This document shows positions 14,756 through 15,327 of a stretch of DNA of 15,327 nucleotides, in pieces. Position numbers and translations under genes: made by a program. The notes under the pieces are model-generated. The model was not told the DNA's origin, ran no database searches, and was given only the letters and a program-made list of their open reading frames with translations. Position 1 is the stretch's first letter. Every line of letters begins with the position of its first letter. Origin of the DNA: JAHJRJ01 sp037443685 (GTDB taxonomy: Bacteria > Bacteroidota > Ignavibacteria > UBA10030 > BY39); NCBI GenBank assembly GCA_037443685.1, contig JBBINX010000057.1, forward strand, positions 1 to 15,327. Reading direction: 5' to 3'.

Positions 14756-15327
14756 CTAACGAAGGAGGAGCATCTTTCTCACCTGAACAAAAGATGTACT
14801 CGGATCAGTTATACTTGTTGCCTCCAGTTTATAAGTATATACTCCGCTAGAAATTTCATTTGCATTTAAAGTTAATCTATGATAACCATTTGAGTAATTT
14901 CCTTCAGCCATTGTTTTTATTTCTCTTCCTAAAATATCGAAGAGTTTTAGCTTTATAAAACTATCATCTCCAAGTTTAAACCATATTTCTGTTGTCGGAT
15001 TGAAAGGATTCGGAAAATTCTGTTCAAGACTATATCGAGATGGAACATTTGAATCCGATGTATGCCTTAGACCGGTTGATGATTTACCTAAACCGTTCCT
15101 GGCAACCTGCACTTTCTCGCCTGTAAAAAGGGCAAGGTCTAAACGTGAGATTTCGATATGTTTACTCCCAGGAATTTCATTTTCCATGTTATCAATTACC
15201 TGATTTGCGGAATCGTAATCATTTAAACCTCTTGCATAAAGATTTACCAAAGCCCGGTAAATTATTCCCTTCAGTTCTTCGTTTGGATTATTTTGGAGCA
15301 TTTCGGTGTAGATACCTTGAGCCGTCT
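14756..15327 (-). CDS. C-terminal part of a T9SS cargo protein with TPR-like helices (5' end outside window)
   Basis: The frame stays open from the stop codon to the right edge. Reading upstream of the Met at 15301 gives TAQGIYTE with no stop or convincing start, so that Met is most likely internal and the gene is cut by the window. The first ~65 visible residues are helical with a TPR-like rhythm (for example 'IIYRALVNLYARGLNDYDSA' and 'HIEISRLDLALFTGEK'). A type A sorting domain follows (residues ~92-181 counted from Met at 15301), with NFPNPFNPTTEI, a typical beta-sandwich core and the C-terminal FVQVRKMLLLR. This marks it as exported through T9SS. What the missing N-terminal part does cannot be told. 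A strong hairpin terminator follows the stop codon. Confidence 0.82.
   Translation of the reverse strand, partial: TAQGIYTEMLQNNPNEELKGIIYRALVNLYARGLNDYDSANQVIDNMENEIPGSKHIEISRLDLALFTGEKVQVARNGLGKSSTGLRHTSDSNVPSRYSLEQNFPNPFNPTTEIWFKLGDDSFIKLKLFDILGREIKTMAEGNYSNGYHRLTLNANEISSGVYTYKLEATSITDPSTSFVQVRKMLLLR

Overview
The window is AT-rich DNA from a bacterium of the FCB group, most likely an Ignavibacteria/Chlorobi-like lineage. The main clue is four proteins ending in the type A sorting domain of the type IX secretion system (T9SS), with the 'NYPNPFNP' signature. A consensus Shine-Dalgarno sequence (AGGAGG) before one gene shows that ordinary ribosome-binding sites are used, at least sometimes. 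No tRNA, rRNA, CRISPR array, transposase or phage gene was recognised. The taxonomic call is inference from protein style only.

Region 1 (about 1-5545, minus strand) is a tightly packed housekeeping operon, transcribed from high to low coordinates: yqeY-like, then cvpA-like, mutS2, a biotin carboxylase, and a biotin carrier protein. Neighbours overlap by 4 nt (ATGA) or 8 nt, or are 3 nt apart, so translational coupling is likely. A sigma70-like promoter lies directly before the first gene. The last two genes together form a split acyl-CoA (acetyl/propionyl) carboxylase alpha chain. Past them a further promoter and a Shine-Dalgarno/ATG point to a new gene leaving the left edge.

Region 2 (about 5678-12281, minus strand) is a second operon of three exported proteins with 12 and 7 nt spacers: a CotH-kinase/lamin-tail protein, a protein of fourteen 41-residue YCF48-like repeats, and an arylsulfotransferase-like propeller. 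Each has an N-terminal signal peptide and a C-terminal type A sorting domain, so all three should cross the outer membrane through T9SS and be anchored at or released from the surface. Two relatives of group-transfer enzymes (phosphoryl and sulfuryl) plus a propeller scaffold in one secreted operon is the best candidate here for an undescribed system.

Region 3 (12231-15327): a divergent intergenic region of 349 bp leads into a plus-strand lipoprotein M28 metallopeptidase with a C-terminal PDZ domain. A 367-bp convergent intergenic region with two hairpins follows. The right edge holds the C-terminal part of a fourth T9SS cargo protein on the minus strand, with its 5' end outside the window.
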